A stretch of 64,000 bases of DNA. Source: Noviherbaspirillum pedocola (GTDB lineage Bacteria; Pseudomonadota; Gammaproteobacteria; Burkholderiales; Burkholderiaceae_D). The notes below the pieces were generated by a model. It did no database searches. It saw nothing but the letters and a program-made list of their open reading frames with translations, and was not told the DNA's origin. Of this stretch, positions 8,209-16,339 are shown one piece after another. How positions within the stretch are numbered: position 1 is the first letter of the stretch; the number at the start of each line of letters is the position of its first letter. The translations under genes were made by a program, and so were the position numbers. The DNA lies in the NCBI RefSeq assembly GCF_016632335.1, contig NZ_JAEPBG010000003.1:372001-436000 (forward strand), in the 5' to 3' direction.

Positions 8209-8216
8209 GCGGCATC

Positions 8217-9242
8217 ATGCGAGCGCATCGACATCTCTCCCTTAGCCGTAAATTCCAGCGCGCCAGTCTGACACTGTGCATGCTCTGCCTGGCACTGAGC
8301 GCCAGCGCGCAGGCGGAGCCGATGACGTCGAGCGGGGAGACGAACTTTCCGCCATGGCAGCATGGCGAAAACAACGATGCCCTGCAGCGGGGACTGGAGT
8401 TCACCGTGCCGCAAGTCGATGTGCTGGCGGACTTTCATGGCGACCTGTCTTCTCCACCGAAGCTGGTGCTGTATGTCGGCGGAAACTATTTCTTCGCGAT
8501 GGCTCCGCTGGTCAAGGCCTTCGAGATGCGGCATCCGGATTACCAAGGCAGGATTTTCTGGGAAACGATCCCGCCCGGCCTGCTTGCGAAGCAGATGCGC
8601 GCCGGCGGCAAGATCACCGTAGGCAACATGACCTGGACGGTGCAGGCGGATGCCTATTTCGGCGGGCTGAACAAGGTCAGAGAACTGATCGCCGAGGGAT
8701 TGCTGCAAGGGCCGGCCGTGCCCTATGTGACCAATCAGCTTGCCATCATGGTCCCGAAAGGCAATCCCGGCCGCATCGAAAGTCTGCAGGATCTGGGCAG
8801 GCCGGATGTCCGTCTCGTGATGCCGAACCCGGAATTCGAGGGCGTGGCACGCCAGATCAAGGCTACCCTGCGCAAGGCTGGCGGCGACGAGCTTGCCGAC
8901 GCGGTGTACCAGGCGAAGGTGAAGAGCGGCGCGACGGTGTTGACGCAGGTCCATCATCGGCAGACACCGCTGTTTCTGATGCAGGGACGCGGCGACGCCG
9001 GCATCACCTGGAAATCGGAAGCCCTCTTTCAGGAGCAGATCGGAAATCCGATTTCTCACATCGATATTCCCGAGCACCTCAACACGACAGCGACCTATGC
9101 CGGCGCGATGGCCAAGGGAGCGGCGCATCCGCAGGCTGCGCGTCAATGGCTGGAGTTCATTCGCTCCGACGAAGCATTTGGCATCTTCAGGCAGTACGGG
9201 TTCATGCGCTACAAGGAGGCGGGCGAAAAGCCTGCGCAGTGA
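8217..9242 (+). CDS. Periplasmic type-2 solute-binding protein, orphan
   Basis: About 341 residues from ATG 8217; a GTG at 8205 that overlaps the previous stop (GTGA) is equally possible and would indicate coupling. Signal peptide with cleavage near SASAQA. The rest follows the ModA/sulfate-binding-like pattern: an early strand (LVLYVGGN), LVKAFEMRHP, a hinge region with NQLAIMVPKGNP, and a late segment GRGDAGITWKSEA. No ABC permease or ATPase gene is nearby, so it may serve a distant transporter or act as a periplasmic binding or chaperone protein for the sulfur enzymes. Its ligand (possibly an oxyanion) cannot be read from the sequence. Confidence 0.72.
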   Translation: MRAHRHLSLSRKFQRASLTLCMLCLALSASAQAEPMTSSGETNFPPWQHGENNDALQRGLEFTVPQVDVLADFHGDLSSPPKLVLYVGGNYFFAMAPLVKAFEMRHPDYQGRIFWETIPPGLLAKQMRAGGKITVGNMTWTVQADAYFGGLNKVRELIAEGLLQGPAVPYVTNQLAIMVPKGNPGRIESLQDLGRPDVRLVMPNPEFEGVARQIKATLRKAGGDELADAVYQAKVKSGATVLTQVHHRQTPLFLMQGRGDAGITWKSEALFQEQIGNPISHIDIPEHLNTTATYAGAMAKGAAHPQAARQWLEFIRSDEAFGIFRQYGFMRYKEAGEKPAQ

Positions 9243-9284
9243 AGACTGTGGCAGGACTCGTGCCATGGCAAAAGGAGACCAGCA

Positions 9285-9323
9285 ATGTCAGGAAGAGTAC
9301 TGGCGTCGCGGCGGGCTGTATGA
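9285..9323 (+). other. 12-codon leader ORF coupled to tsdB
   Basis: ATG 9285 follows AAAGGAG (9271-9277), the best ribosome-binding site in this gap. The reading MSGRVLASRRAV ends with TGA 9321-9323, whose preceding A and the TG form the ATG of tsdB (ATGA, 9320-9323). tsdB has no good site of its own, so ribosomes finishing this peptide could restart on tsdB. A sequencing frameshift that splits the true tsdB N-terminus is the alternative. Confidence 0.4.
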
Positions 9324-10030
9324 ATCGCTTGAGAACGTCCTATCCCAGGCTGTGCCTGGCCGCCATGCCATTCTGGCTTGCGCTCTGGCCTGTCGTTTCG
9401 CATGCGCAAGGCGATTTGCCCGGCCCGGAGATTGCCGCGAAGGGAACGCCTAGTGGCGCGGCTGCCTGTGCAAGCTGCCACGGGGCCAAGGGCGAAGGCA
9501 ATGCCGCCGCGAACTTTCCTCGCCTGGCCGGCCTGCCAGCAACCTACATTGCTGCGCAGCTGCAGAACTTTGCCGAAGGCACTCGCCAGAATCCGGTCAT
9601 GGCGCCGCAGGCGAAAGCCTTGAGCGCAAGGGAACGTAACGCGGTGGCCGCGTATTACGCCTCGTTGCCCGCTGCGGGCGGCATGCCTCTCAACAAGCCT
9701 GATGCGACGACGAAGGATGTCGGGCAATGGTTGGCCACGCGTGGACGCTGGGACCAGGATCTGCCCGCCTGCGTGCAATGCCACGGCCCCGCAGGCGCAG
9801 GCGTGGGCACTGCCTTTCCGCCGATTGCCGGGCAGTCGGCAGGCTACATCGCGTCCCAGCTTCACGCGTTCAAGGACGGCACCCGACCAGGCGGACCGCT
9901 GAATCTGATGGGCGTGGTAGCCAAGCGCATGTCGGACGCCGATATGGCGGCGGTCGCCGACTACTTTGCCGCGGCCAAACCTGTGGCTCAATCCGAAGCC
10001 GCCACATCGTCGGCAAGGGAAAAGAAATGA
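9320..10030 (+). CDS. tsdB: Diheme cytochrome c, TsdB-like
   Basis: 236 residues. Signal peptide with cleavage near SHAQG, then two c-type cytochrome domains of the c4/c5 kind with heme motifs ACASCH and ACVQCH, each followed by a methionine region (NPVMAPQA and NLMGVVAKRM) that can supply the sixth ligand. Located directly before tsdA with an ATGA overlap at 10027-10030, as in tsdBA operons, where TsdB accepts electrons from TsdA and passes them towards the oxidase. The start at 9320 appears coupled to a short leader ORF. Confidence 0.82.
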   Translation: MNRLRTSYPRLCLAAMPFWLALWPVVSHAQGDLPGPEIAAKGTPSGAAACASCHGAKGEGNAAANFPRLAGLPATYIAAQLQNFAEGTRQNPVMAPQAKALSARERNAVAAYYASLPAAGGMPLNKPDATTKDVGQWLATRGRWDQDLPACVQCHGPAGAGVGTAFPPIAGQSAGYIASQLHAFKDGTRPGGPLNLMGVVAKRMSDADMAAVADYFAAAKPVAQSEAATSSAREKK

Positions 10031-10971
10031 AGACGACGCTATCTGCATGCCTGCTGGGCGCGCCCGCAGTGCTGGCCTTCACCGCCGGCTCCGTCCATTG
10101 CGCCGAAACGCCGGGTCATGCCCAGCCGGCGAGTAAGGCTGCAGAACCGGCGCCTTCGAAACCCGCCTCGGGAGGAAAGCCGGCCGCCTTCACGCCCCCG
10201 TCCGCCGACAGCATCCCGAATGACGAGTTCGGGAAGATGGTGAAACAGGGTGAGCAGATCTTCGTCAATACTCAGCAGAACGCGCGCCAGTATGTCGGCA
10301 ACAGCCTGAACTGCGCAAACTGCCATCTCGATGCCGGCCGCAAGGCCGATGCCAGTCCGATGTGGGCGGCATACATTTCCTACCCGGCTTACCGCAGCAA
10401 GAACAAGCACGTCAACACCTTCGCCGAGCGGCTGCAGGGATGCTTCCGCTTCAGCATGAACGGCAAGGCGCCGCCACTCGGCGATACGACGCTCGTAGCG
10501 CTGGAGAGCTATGCCTACTGGATGGCCACCGGCGCGCCGGTGGGGACGAAGCTGGCAGGCCGCGGCTATCCGGCGGTGCCGAAGCCGCCGCTACCTGCAG
10601 ACTATGCACGCGGCGAGAAGGTATATGCACAGCACTGCGCGCTCTGCCATGGCGCGGATGGGCAAGGGCAGGCAAGCGGCAGCGCCACCGTGTTTCCGCC
10701 GCTGTGGGGTCCGAAATCCTTCAACTGGGGCGCAGGCATGCACGACATCAAGAACGCCGCCGGCTTCATCAAGGCCAACATGCCGCTCGGGATGGGCGGC
10801 ACGCTGACGGACCAGGAAGCCTGGGACGTTGCCACCTTCATGGATAGCCATGAGCGGCCGCAGGATCCCCGCTTCACCGGGTCGGTGCAGGAGACCCGCA
10901 AGAAGTATCACGACGATCCCACATCGATGTACGGAATGACCGTGAACGGCCATGTGCTCGGCTCGAAATAG
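10027..10971 (+). CDS. tsdA: Thiosulfate dehydrogenase TsdA
   Basis: 314 residues. Signal peptide, then an Ala/Pro-rich linker (~30-60), then two cytochrome domains. Heme 1 is at NCANCH, heme 2 at CALCH. Between them, RLQGCFRFSMNG carries the conserved cysteine that serves as the unusual axial ligand of the active-site heme in TsdA enzymes. The enzyme joins two thiosulfates into tetrathionate and releases two electrons in the periplasm. Its neighbour TsdB is the likely acceptor. It ends the operon that starts at 7423; a gap of ~100 bases separates it from the convergent TauE gene. Confidence 0.88.
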   Translation: MKTTLSACLLGAPAVLAFTAGSVHCAETPGHAQPASKAAEPAPSKPASGGKPAAFTPPSADSIPNDEFGKMVKQGEQIFVNTQQNARQYVGNSLNCANCHLDAGRKADASPMWAAYISYPAYRSKNKHVNTFAERLQGCFRFSMNGKAPPLGDTTLVALESYAYWMATGAPVGTKLAGRGYPAVPKPPLPADYARGEKVYAQHCALCHGADGQGQASGSATVFPPLWGPKSFNWGAGMHDIKNAAGFIKANMPLGMGGTLTDQEAWDVATFMDSHERPQDPRFTGSVQETRKKYHDDPTSMYGMTVNGHVLGSK

Positions 10972-10983
10972 CAGACGAACATT

Positions 10984-11073
10984 TCACTCAAGGAGCGCAG
11001 GCTCGGCTTCGCAATCGAGCTCAAGCATTTCCAGATCCTTCAGCAGTTGCCGATCGGCTCTTGCAGCAATCAC
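10984..11073 (-). CDS. Possible 29-residue peptide after the TauE gene
   Basis: GTG start overlapping the TauE stop codon (GTGA on the minus strand), then an open frame of 29 residues rich in Leu, Asp and Glu (ARADRQLLKDLEMLELD) that could form an amphipathic helix, ending TGA at 10984-10986. The overlap pattern and amino-acid mix look coding, but there is no independent support; it could also be the remnant of a longer gene. Confidence 0.2.
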   Translation of the reverse strand: MIAARADRQLLKDLEMLELDCEAEPALLE

Positions 11074-11867
11074 ATGATTACCTTGGCGATCATGCCGAGC
11101 GCAACCAGCGAGGACACCAGCGCAAACCCCTTTTGCAGATGCGGGGCCGCCAGACGAGCGGAAACGATGCGTCCGCCCACCATTCCGGCCAGCGCGCCGG
11201 CGGAGAACGGAAGTGCGACCGGCCAGTTCAGGCTTCCCGCGATGGCGCTGGACGCAACGCCCGTGGCCGATACCAACGCGATCACGGCCAGCGAGGTCGC
11301 CACCGTCGATTTGATATCCAGGTCGGTATAGCGTTGAAGCGCGGGAACCATCACGAAACCACCGCCGACGCCGAGCAGGCCGGACAGCAGGCCGGCAACG
11401 CCGCCCGACAGCGCCAAAGCGCGGGCGCAGCGCGAAGTCCAGATGAACCTTCCGTCGCCAGCGCTGCGGATGCAGAGCGGCACGCTTGCGCGGCTTTCCG
11501 CTTTGCCCGCGGCGCGACCGGTCTTTCGCCAGGTGCGCAAGCCGACATACAGCAGCACCAGCGCAAACGCCAGGCTGAGCCAGCGGTTGTCGATACGGTG
11601 AGCCAGCCAGAGCCCCACCGGGGACAGGATCATGCCGGCCACCGAGATCACCATGGATGCCCGGTAGCGCACCGTGCCGCTGCGCAGGCCTAGCACAGCG
11701 CCCAGCGCGGCCGCCATCCCGACCGCAAGCAGGCCGACCGGCCCGGCCTGCGCCACGCTCTGGCCGGCGCCGAACACGAGCGCGGGAACGGCGAGAATGC
11801 CGCCACCCGCGCCAGTAAGCGCGAGGATGACCCCAATCGCCAGACCCAGTCCAAGGTTCGTCAACAT
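11070..11867 (-). CDS. TauE/SafE-family membrane permease
   Basis: 265 residues, almost wholly hydrophobic, with 8 or so membrane segments and the two glycine-rich repeats of the family (LTGAGGGILAVPAL at the start; GLLGVGGGFVMVPAL in the second half). TauE/SafE proteins are implicated in export of sulfite or sulfonate-related anions. It is the last gene of the arsR-yeeE-yeeE operon, 24 bases after the second YeeE half, which supports a role in moving a sulfur anion. A weak AGGAT ribosome-binding site precedes the ATG. Confidence 0.82.
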   Translation of the reverse strand: MLTNLGLGLAIGVILALTGAGGGILAVPALVFGAGQSVAQAGPVGLLAVGMAAALGAVLGLRSGTVRYRASMVISVAGMILSPVGLWLAHRIDNRWLSLAFALVLLYVGLRTWRKTGRAAGKAESRASVPLCIRSAGDGRFIWTSRCARALALSGGVAGLLSGLLGVGGGFVMVPALQRYTDLDIKSTVATSLAVIALVSATGVASSAIAGSLNWPVALPFSAGALAGMVGGRIVSARLAAPHLQKGFALVSSLVALGMIAKVIM

Positions 11868-11891
11868 GAATTCATCCTGCCGGGGCCGCCA

Positions 11892-12329
11892 TCAGGCAGG
11901 CTTGCTCACGCGAGGGCGGGACCTGCTCTGCAGCAGTTCGAAGACAGCCATGCCGGCCAGCATCGCTACCACGAACAGCAGCGGCTTGATGCCGCCCGAC
12001 AGCAGCGAGGTCAGCGCCGGGCCGGGGCAGTAGCCGGCCAGCCCCCAGCCTGCGCCGAACGCCAGGCTGCCGAGCACCAGGCGGCGATCGATGTCGGTCG
12101 CCGCGGGCAATCGCATCGGACCACCGAGCAGCGCGCTCGTCCTGCCCTTCGCCAGCCGGAACGGCACGAAGGCCGCGACGATGGCGCCGCCCATCACCAG
12201 CGCCAGCGAAGGATCCCAGTTGCCGGCCACATCCAGAAAGCCGATGACCTTGGCCGGGTTGGTCATACCGGAAAGGATCAGGCCAAGGCCGAAGACCAGG
12301 CCCACGATCAATGCTATGAAGATCTGCAT
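11892..12329 (-). CDS. YeeE/YedE-type transporter half (DUF6691-like)
   Basis: 145 residues with four membrane segments. Contains [14 protein letters not shown] near the N-terminus and [13 protein letters not shown] with the conserved cysteine near residue ~100. The start at 12329 is set by GGAGCG eight bases upstream; the frame is open further upstream inside the preceding gene but that part is not protein-like. It pairs with the half encoded at 12340-12771 (10-base gap). Together they correspond to one full YeeE/YedE channel of the kind used for thiosulfate or other sulfur species. Confidence 0.83.
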   Translation of the reverse strand: MQIFIALIVGLVFGLGLILSGMTNPAKVIGFLDVAGNWDPSLALVMGGAIVAAFVPFRLAKGRTSALLGGPMRLPAATDIDRRLVLGSLAFGAGWGLAGYCPGPALTSLLSGGIKPLLFVVAMLAGMAVFELLQSRSRPRVSKPA

Positions 12330-12339
12330 GGTGCGCTCC

Positions 12340-12771
12340 TCAGGCAAGCAAGTGCCGAACGATGAACACGGTGACGAAGCCCGCCGCCATGAAGCAGGCT
12401 GTCGCCACCAGGGAACGCGGCGACAGCCGCGAGATGCCGCATACGCCGTGACCGCTGGTGCAGCCCGCGCCATAGCGGGTGCCGATGCCGACCAGCAGTC
12501 CTGCCGTGATCAGCGTGGCGGCATCGGCGTCAACCGTCACCTGCGGCAAGGGCACCAGCAGCCGGTACAGCAGCGGCGCGATGATCAGGCCTCCCAGAAA
12601 GGCCGCGCGCCACAACACGTCATGTTTCACCGGATGCAGCAGCCCGCCGAGGATGCCGCTGATGCCGGCGATGCGGCCATTCAACAGAATGAATAGCGCC
12701 GCCGAGATGCCGATCAGAATGCCGCCCGCCAGCGACGTCCACGGCGTGAAATGCGTCCAGTCCATGTTCAT
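12340..12771 (-). CDS. YeeE/YedE-type transporter half
   Basis: 143 residues with four membrane segments and the cysteine motif [20 protein letters not shown], the signature of YeeE/YedE sulfur transporters, where cysteines relay the substrate. Its start overlaps the stop of the ArsR-type regulator by four bases (ATGA), so the regulator and the transporter are made together. Substrate is likely thiosulfate, sulfide or polysulfide; which one cannot be told from sequence. Confidence 0.85.
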   Translation of the reverse strand: MNMDWTHFTPWTSLAGGILIGISAALFILLNGRIAGISGILGGLLHPVKHDVLWRAAFLGGLIIAPLLYRLLVPLPQVTVDADAATLITAGLLVGIGTRYGAGCTSGHGVCGISRLSPRSLVATACFMAAGFVTVFIVRHLLA

Positions 12772-13094
12772 GATTTCTTGACCCTTCCCGTCTTGCAGTA
12801 AAGCTCGTACAACACTGTCATCACCGCCATCGCTTCCTTGCTGGCGATGCTGTAGTAGATCTGCTTGCCCTCGCGCCGGGTGTTGACCATCTGTTCATCG
12901 CGCAGCACCGTGAGCTGCTGCGACAGCGTCGGCTGCCTGATGCCGGTCATTTCCTCGAGCTCGCTGACGCAGAACTCACCTTGCGTCATCTGGCAGAGCA
13001 ACAGCAGCCGGTCCGGATTGGCAAGCACTCTCAGCAGGCCGCAGGCATCGCCGGCCGACTTGCGCAGCTGCTCGATATCAATCGCTTCCTTCAT
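12768..13094 (-). CDS. ArsR-family regulator, BigR/SqrR-like sulfide sensor
   Basis: 108 residues. Winged helix-turn-helix with recognition region [14 protein letters not shown] and wing [10 protein letters not shown]. Cys34 (LLLLCQM) and Cys100 (LYELYCK) are 66 residues apart, the same spacing as the redox cysteine pair of SqrR/BigR that forms a tetrasulfide bridge with persulfide; Cys42 is an additional cysteine. Start ATG 13094 is preceded by AGGGAG at an 8-base spacer; the upstream GTG at 13100 is too close to it. First gene of the leftward arsR-yeeE-yeeE-tauE operon and divergent from persulfide dioxygenase. Expected to repress both directions, and possibly the tsd operon, until persulfide appears. 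Confidence 0.86.
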   Translation of the reverse strand: MKEAIDIEQLRKSAGDACGLLRVLANPDRLLLLCQMTQGEFCVSELEEMTGIRQPTLSQQLTVLRDEQMVNTRREGKQIYYSIASKEAMAVMTVLYELYCKTGRVKKS

Positions 13095-13157
13095 TTTCAC
13101 TACTCCCTTTGTTCTTCGTCATGTTCTCTGGTCTGCCAAGCCATAACTATCTGCTTG

Positions 13158-13177
13158 ATATTATATGTTCTCATATA
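13158..13177. promoter_or_regulatory. AT-rich palindrome between arsR and persulfide dioxygenase
   Basis: TATATG (13162-13167) and CATATA (13172-13177) form a perfect 6-base inverted repeat with a 4-base spacer, and ATATTATAT at 13158-13166 is shared with the palindrome at 7261-7286. It lies mid-way in the divergent promoter region, 54 bases before the dioxygenase start and 64 before arsR, where a repressor could shut both promoters. Confidence 0.6.
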
Positions 13178-13230
13178 TCGTATTTCCAGAGAATGTTTCG
13201 GGTTTTTTGAACGGCATCGAGGAGATGAGG

Positions 13231-13980
13231 ATGATATTCCGCCAGCTGTTCGAGCCGGTCTCGAGCACCTATACCTATCTGCTTGGCTGCGAAGAGTCCG
13301 GCCAGGCCCTGCTGATCGACCCGGTCATCACCGCGATGGACAGATATCTTGCAGAGCTGGGCAAGCTCGGCCTGCAACTTGCGTACACCGTGGACACGCA
13401 TATCCATGCTGACCACATCACCGCTGCGCTGGAACTGAAGAAACGTGCGGGAAGCCGTATCGCCGCGCCCGCCTTCGATCATCTGCCCTGCACGGACATA
13501 GGCATCGAGGAAGGAAAACCGTTGCAGATCGGCAGCCTGACCATCATCGCCTTGCATACGCCGGGCCACACCGACGGCCATTTTTCCTATGTGCTGGGGG
13601 ACCGGGTCTTCACGGGCGATGCGTTGCTGATCGATGGCTGCGGCCGCACCGACTTTCAGAACGGCGATGCAGATGCGCTGTACCGCAGCGTGCATGAAAA
13701 GCTGTTCACCCTGCCGGACGACATGCTGGTGTACCCGGCGCATGACTATCAACAGCGGCATGTGTCATCGATCGCGCAGGAGAAGGCGCGCAATCCGCGC
13801 CTTGGCGGCGGGCGCAGTCTGGAGGAATTTCGCGACATCATGGACAAGCTGAACCTGCCCTACCCGGCCTTCATCGACCACGCCGTGCCAGGAAACCGCC
13901 AATGCGGCGTGTGTCCGGCCGACCTTCCCGAGAAGCTGGAAAAGTATTGCCGGCAAATGACAGCAAGCCTGCAGGGTTAG
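13231..13980 (+). CDS. Persulfide dioxygenase (ETHE1/Blh-type metallo-beta-lactamase fold)
   Basis: 249 residues. Carries the metal-site motif THIHADH, HTPGHTDGH and GDALLIDGCGRTDF typical of the ETHE1/Blh group, with mononuclear iron in the characterised members. Oxidises glutathione persulfide to sulfite in the cytoplasm. A late CGVC pair precedes the C-terminus. Of the in-frame starts, ATG 13231 has GAGGAG at the best spacing; 13225 is too close to it. Divergent from its likely regulator (12768-13094). The sulfite made could leave through the TauE-type permease in the divergent operon. Confidence 0.88.
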   Translation: MIFRQLFEPVSSTYTYLLGCEESGQALLIDPVITAMDRYLAELGKLGLQLAYTVDTHIHADHITAALELKKRAGSRIAAPAFDHLPCTDIGIEEGKPLQIGSLTIIALHTPGHTDGHFSYVLGDRVFTGDALLIDGCGRTDFQNGDADALYRSVHEKLFTLPDDMLVYPAHDYQQRHVSSIAQEKARNPRLGGGRSLEEFRDIMDKLNLPYPAFIDHAVPGNRQCGVCPADLPEKLEKYCRQMTASLQG

Positions 13981-14129
13981 CCGGCGCTGCCTGCAGGCAG
14001 GGCGATCGGCACGCGCAACGATTCTTCAACGCCCTGTCAGGTCGGCCGCGGTCTTGCGCTACCTTGTCTGGCTCGGGGTGCCTGACTTCGTGAATCGCTG
14101 GCATTCGAGAAGATCGTGCTGACGAAGCG

Positions 14130-14447
14130 CTATGCACCCAGATCGACGAACACCCTGCCGCCTTCGATCTTCACCGGGTAGCTGCGCACCGGCTCCGTAA
14201 CCGGCTCGCAGGTCGGCCTGCCATCGCGGATGTCGAATTTGCCCTGGTGCAGCGGGCACTCGATCTCAAAGCCGTCAAGGAAGCCGTCGCACAGCCGGGC
14301 ATGGCCATGCGTGCAGATGTTGGCGGTTGCATAGACCTGGCCCTCGACGCTGTACAGCGCGATATCCCTGCCATCGGCTTCCACGCCTGTCACGTCTTCC
14401 TCGGGCACGTCCTGCAACGCGCTGACATCAATCCAGTTGTTTGCCAT
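14130..14447 (-). CDS. nagAb: Rieske-type [2Fe-2S] ferredoxin of salicylate 5-hydroxylase
   Basis: 105 residues, the normal size for a dioxygenase ferredoxin. Cluster ligands are in [11 protein letters not shown] and CPLHQGKFD (C-x-H and C-x-x-H). It shuttles electrons from the reductase (16900-17886) to the oxygenase (14937-16208). It is the last gene of the leftward operon, 7 bases after the small subunit. Confidence 0.87.
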   Translation of the reverse strand: MANNWIDVSALQDVPEEDVTGVEADGRDIALYSVEGQVYATANICTHGHARLCDGFLDGFEIECPLHQGKFDIRDGRPTCEPVTEPVRSYPVKIEGGRVFVDLGA

Positions 14448-14454
14448 GTCTGCC

Positions 14455-14940
14455 TCAAATCGGGTAAATCAGGGAATTCGGAATCATCTCGGTGTCGTAG
14501 ATGCATAGCCGCGACTCGAGACGCATGCCTTCGGGCGTGATGCGCACCCGGTCGAGATAGCGGCCGACATTGAATACCGTGGTTTCCTGGCTCAGCTTGG
14601 TGCGGAACACCGAGTAGTTCGCCTCGGATTCGATCAGGTCGCCCTCATGCTTCAGGATGCGCGGCAAGCCGACGACATGCCGCTGGTAATACGGGTCGTG
14701 GAACAGCGTCTCGCGTATGCCGTAGGCGCGATCCCTCAGCATGCCCTTGCTGAGCAGGGCCAGCGTAGCCAGCGGGAAGCCACGTTCATAGTTTTCACGC
14801 GGCTGCACCTTGTACTCGCATTGCTCGGTGAAGAACGCAGCCCACCGGTCCCAGTCCTGCTCATCCACCGCTGCCGCATAGTCGGCGTACAACTGCGTAA
14901 GCTCCAGATAGGTTTGAAACTCCGTCCTGGTTCCACTCAT
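14455..14940 (-). CDS. nagH: Salicylate 5-hydroxylase small (beta) subunit
   Basis: 161 residues with the ring-hydroxylating beta-subunit (SnoaL-like) pattern: [19 protein letters not shown] early and [10 protein letters not shown] late. The beta subunit has a structural role in the hexameric oxygenase. Start overlaps the stop of the large subunit by four bases. Assignment to salicylate 5-hydroxylase rather than another aromatic hydroxylase rests on the NagR-like regulator and the gentisate genes further right. Confidence 0.84.
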   Translation of the reverse strand: MSGTRTEFQTYLELTQLYADYAAAVDEQDWDRWAAFFTEQCEYKVQPRENYERGFPLATLALLSKGMLRDRAYGIRETLFHDPYYQRHVVGLPRILKHEGDLIESEANYSVFRTKLSQETTVFNVGRYLDRVRITPEGMRLESRLCIYDTEMIPNSLIYPI

Positions 14941-16208
14941 GATCCCGCCTCCATCACCTTGCGCCAGTAGTCATACATGCCACGAATCAGCGTCTCGGTC
15001 ACCATGTGGTCGGTGTTCTCCGCACCGTAGCCGCCAAGCTCCGCCAGCGCGCGATGGAAAGGCTTCTGCTCGAAGCCGGCTTGCGACAGCTCGATCACTT
15101 CGCCGTCGTCCGCCGACACGAAGCCGGCCGGGCCGAACAGGTTGGCCTGTATCAGGCGGCGCTGCGTCATCTCGGCGGTATCGTCTTCGAAACCGAAATG
15201 CGTCCAGACAAAGTCGAAGGAACCGTGGCCGTCGGGCTGGATATGCCGCGTCGATACGCTGTTGACCTGCTGCTGAAAGATCACGCTGGGGAAGATGGTC
15301 ATCATCACCGCGGTCGGGCCATGCCACCAGTCTTCCTGCACGATGTCGAGCAGCCGCTTGTCATTGATCTCCATCGTTTCCTTGAAGCTGGAGAAACCCG
15401 ATGTCACCTCCGCCTTCGCGCCGCCGCTGCCGCGGGTCGAGATCATCGCCGCATGCCGGTGATGATCGTCCATCACCAGCTGCGACTTGTTGTCCGCGCG
15501 CCAGAGGCCGTAGGTGATGAACCAGGTATGCAGCAGGCCCGGATGGTAAGGATCCTTGATGTTCTCCTGCATCAGCTTCCAGTTGCCCGGGATGCGCTGG
15601 CGGTTGTAGCCGAGGATGGTCAGCTTGCGGCCGTTGAACAGGCGGTCGAAGTAATGCAGGATCTGCGGCCCGAGATAGTCCTCGAGCGACTCGACCGCAT
15701 GGTCGAAGGACGCGAACACCACGCCACCGCGCGTGGCCACCTTCAACTTGGTCAGACCATGCTCCTCGGTCTTGAACTCCTTCGGCATGCCGCCGTTGAC
15801 GCGACCATCCTGCTTCACACCGCGCCGGAACGGCACGCCCTGCAAATCGCCGTTGAGCTTGTAGTTCCACTGGTGATACGGGCAGACGAACTCCTTGCGG
15901 TTGCCATGGCGCTCGCGGCAGAACTGCATGCCGCGGTGTGCGCAGACGTTTTCCACCACATGCACTTCGCCATCATTGGCCCTGACCATGATCACCGAGC
16001 GTTCGCCGATCACGGTGCGCTTGAAGTCGCCGGGATTCGGAATCTCGGCTTCCAGGCCGACATAGCACCAGTGGCCGTGATAGAACAGCCGCTCGAGCTC
16101 ACGCTTGTGAATCGCGTCGTCGGTATAGACCGAGAACGGAATCCGGCTGCTGCTTTCTTTCGATTCCCATTCCGGACGGATGGGAAATACGACAGGGGGT
16201 GTGCTCAT
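14937..16208 (-). CDS. nagG: Salicylate 5-hydroxylase large (alpha) subunit
   Basis: 423 residues. N-terminal Rieske domain with CAHRGMQFC and CPYHQWNY; C-terminal catalytic domain with the mononuclear iron site in QENIKDPYHPGLLHTW (two histidines; an acidic ligand lies later). Adds one oxygen to salicylate to give gentisate, using electrons from the reductase and ferredoxin of the same operon. The size fits NagG-type alpha subunits. The ribosome-binding site GGAGAC is just upstream of 16208. Related hydroxylases acting on anthranilate or other benzoates cannot be excluded without phylogeny. Confidence 0.85.
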   Translation of the reverse strand: MSTPPVVFPIRPEWESKESSSRIPFSVYTDDAIHKRELERLFYHGHWCYVGLEAEIPNPGDFKRTVIGERSVIMVRANDGEVHVVENVCAHRGMQFCRERHGNRKEFVCPYHQWNYKLNGDLQGVPFRRGVKQDGRVNGGMPKEFKTEEHGLTKLKVATRGGVVFASFDHAVESLEDYLGPQILHYFDRLFNGRKLTILGYNRQRIPGNWKLMQENIKDPYHPGLLHTWFITYGLWRADNKSQLVMDDHHRHAAMISTRGSGGAKAEVTSGFSSFKETMEINDKRLLDIVQEDWWHGPTAVMMTIFPSVIFQQQVNSVSTRHIQPDGHGSFDFVWTHFGFEDDTAEMTQRRLIQANLFGPAGFVSADDGEVIELSQAGFEQKPFHRALAELGGYGAENTDHMVTETLIRGMYDYWRKVMEAGS

Positions 16209-16256
16209 TGTTGTCTCCTCTGTTTTGCGCCGTAGGACAGCGGCTGCGCGGCCACT

Positions 16257-16322
16257 TCAGCCGGCTACGCGCACGACGATTTCGCCGATGGGCATTGGCT
16301 GTACTTGTACTGCGTATTCCAT
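16257..16322 (-). CDS. 21-residue peptide in the salicylate operon
   Basis: ATG 16322 sits after AAGGAG with a 7-base spacer, as good a signal as any gene in the operon. The peptide is MEYAVQVQPMPIGEIVVRVAG, then TGA. It lies between the cupin and the large subunit, in the gap where one would expect nothing. It could be a small structural or regulatory peptide, a translation leader for nagG, or the start of a deleted gene. No homologue is recognised. Confidence 0.4.
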   Translation of the reverse strand: MEYAVQVQPMPIGEIVVRVAG

Positions 16323-16339
16323 GGTGCTCTCCTTGTCGG

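Noticed and set aside
11892-12473. Longer form of the second YeeE half starting at 12473
   Set aside because: The extra 48 residues are antisense-like and overlap the first YeeE half; the start at 12329 has its own GGAG site and family-typical opening.
13987-14000. Palindrome CTGCCTGCAGGCAG just after persulfide dioxygenase
   Set aside because: No loop and no U-tract; more likely chance in GC-rich sequence than a terminator or attachment site.
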